Source: Isoetes engelmannii (Eukaryota > Streptophyta > Lycopodiopsida > Isoetales > Isoetaceae). From it: a stretch of 21,001 nt of DNA. The stretch covers positions 1 to 21,001 of the forward strand of contig JAANSK020274712.1 of NCBI GenBank assembly GCA_011763485.2. Direction: 5' to 3'. The position numbers were made by a program, and so were the translations under genes. Positions within the stretch are counted from its first letter, which is position 1; every line of letters starts with the position of its first letter. The notes under the pieces were generated by a model. It was not told the origin of the DNA. It ran no database searches and worked only from the letters and a program-made list of their open reading frames with translations. This document shows, piece by piece, positions 19,840-21,001 of this stretch.

Positions 19840-20307
19840 TCAGGAAGGAGGAGTCTCAGGAATAACATCAGGGATATCAGATTGATCATGAAGAAGACTG
19901 GCTGAAGAAACATTTTCCTTGGTATTAACTGTATCTGGAGGATCAACCAATTTGCTATATCTGTGCAATTGAGAAACAGGAATGCAATCTGCTACTGGTG
20001 AAAGACAGATGGTACTAACCAAATTTCGAATGTTGCCTCCTTGCTGAGTTGGATATTGCTCCTGACTTGGACTGTAAGGCTCCATATCTGCATTGACAAT
20101 TGACTGGGCAAGCAGATGAGATTTAACAGATTTTGCATTTCTTTTTTTTATCAAAATACTCAACCATTGCATCTTCTACAATTTTTTCCATCACTCTGTA
20201 ACTTCTCTCATATTCATTTGAAGAGTTCCTTGTGGCATCAGGACCTGTGTTAGGGCCATTAATCTCAGAATGAGTGACATGGTTATTAATGAGAGAGTGT
20301 TCAACAT
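19840..20307 (-). pseudogene. LINE ORF1, C-terminal remnant
   Basis: Two overlapping frames read RSYRVMEKIVEDAMVEYFDK and then NAKSVKSHLLAQSIVNADME onward to a TGA at 19840. They meet at an A8 run (T8 at about 20142-20149 on the plus strand), where a one-base slip explains the change. The tail is Ser/Pro/Gln-rich and ends 174 bases before ORF2, the normal ORF1-ORF2 order of L1. The nucleic-acid-binding N-terminal part is missing because of the 5' truncation. Confidence 0.65.
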
Positions 20308-20324
20308 TTCCACCATACTCTAGG
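20308..20324. repeat. right (5') target-site duplication of the LINE
   Basis: TTCCACCATACTCTAGG matches the sequence beside the poly(A) tail (15003-15019) at 14 of 17 positions. By chance such a match within a few hundred bases is unlikely. It places the 5' truncation point at about 20307. The open frame continues a little beyond it, which can be chance, so the boundary is probable and not proven. Confidence 0.45.
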
Positions 20325-21001
20325 ATTTTTGAGCTAGTCGAAGTCTCGAGGAAGAACAAGTTAAATATAGTTCGATATAGAAATTGAGTCGGATAGTGCT
20401 TATGGTTCTTCCGTTATTTGGGTAATTTAACAACTGTATAGTGCAACTTATTATGCTTCATCTAGCATGAGAATTCAACTTGAAAGTACATGTTGCATAT
20501 CAACATTGTGTGTACTTACATATTGACTTGCTGACTGTCTTCTTCCCCCTTCCCTTAGCTAGGTCTATGACACACTTAAATGTATCGGCAGTTACAAATC
20601 TCTTATGAAGCCTTGGCATGCTTTGTAGACATTACATACAACTTCTACAACAAATAACAATCAGGCAGTAATACTACTCTTCTAATGAAGTCAACAATTC
20701 TCATTCTTAGAACGAAATAACATTCGATTGCGGTAAGTTAATCCCCCCCATATAATATATTCAAATTTTACATAGGCTATCAAGATACCCGAGGGCATGT
20801 GAGTGTAAGGGAGGGTTTTTTTTTCTTTCTTTCCTTCTTTGCCCAACTGTATTGTATAAGTATAGAAAAATGTTCTTCTTCCCCCCCCCCCGCCCCCCTT
20901 TTTTTTTGCTTGAAAATATCTAGCACTATATAACATGGGGTTACTTTTAGATTTTTATACGTTTTTTCACATGGTTTTTCTATGATTTTGTTATTGTATT
21001 T
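20325..21001. other. right flank of the LINE, with C/T-rich tracts
   Basis: This is mostly AT-rich DNA. A T/C-rich tract runs at about 20815-20840, and C11-G-C6 followed by a T run lies at 20881-20907. Apart from one candidate exon at 20520-20601, no coding or element terminus is seen. Confidence 0.4.
20520..20601 (-). CDS. candidate internal exon of an unknown spliced gene
   Basis: On the minus strand the frame reads RFVTADTFKCVIDLAKGRGK, then KTVSKSI, 27 codons plus one base, ending at a strong donor (AATAT|GTAAGTAC). The acceptor (CTTCATAAG) is weak. The basic, Lys/Arg-rich end is protein-like. I do not recognise the family. It lies about 200 bases upstream of the LINE on the same strand, so the LINE could sit in the following intron. 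Confidence 0.25.

Larger units (their letters stand above)
15020..20307 (-). mobile_element. L1-type plant LINE, 5'-truncated and degenerate
   Basis: Reading the minus strand, the order is the tail of ORF1, then ORF2 with APE-type endonuclease, reverse transcriptase, zf-RVT zinc-binding region and decayed RNase H, a 3' UTR and a poly(A) of about 22 bases broken by one G (T-rich at 15020-15042). The 3' end TTTCATCC-poly(A) and probable 17-bp target-site duplications define the copy. ORF1 lacks its N-terminal half (no DUF4283-like or CCHC part seen), so the copy is 5'-truncated. ORF2 carries about ten stops or frameshifts, so the element cannot move on its own. Confidence 0.85.

Overview
This window looks like nuclear, accessory DNA of a land plant. 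It is AT-rich and gene-poor. It carries a plant-type L1 LINE (endonuclease, reverse transcriptase, zf-RVT and a decayed RNase H), a Helitron 3' terminus ending in a hairpin plus CTAG, several foldback or MITE-like palindromes, and intron-like sequence. I found no prokaryotic gene organisation, rRNA, tRNA or CRISPR array. The lineage cannot be fixed from sequence alone. The one odd signal is a DIRS-type tyrosine-recombinase retroelement fossil. I know such elements from green algae, slime moulds, fungi and animals, and not as a normal part of flowering-plant genomes.

Layout. Positions 1-4700 are noncoding sequence with several short tandem duplications, a 22-bp perfect palindrome and one candidate spliced terminal exon (4371-4465, +). 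Positions 4700-4997 hold a 149-bp unit repeated twice with a single difference. Positions 5211-6600 hold a decayed Helitron 3' end, a nested palindrome, a stretch bounded by inverted repeats and filled with degenerate internal repeats, and a sharp Helitron 3' end at about 6558-6587. Positions about 7060-9300 hold the DIRS-like fossil (RNase H followed by tyrosine recombinase), followed by a strong hairpin and a C26 tract. Positions 9430-14950 are mostly unassigned, with small direct repeats, a cluster of two adjacent foldback structures (11186-11433) and a few candidate exons. Positions 15020-20307 (minus strand) hold a 5'-truncated L1-type LINE with a poly(A) tail and probable target-site duplications. 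Positions 20325-21001 are flank with one candidate minus-strand exon and C/T-rich tracts.

Functional reading. No intact, confidently named host gene is present. The clear coding signals all belong to mobile elements and all are broken. Three candidate exons on the minus strand (11531-11648, 10895-11026, 20520-20601) could belong to one host gene with the LINE in an intron, but this rests only on open frames and splice-like borders.
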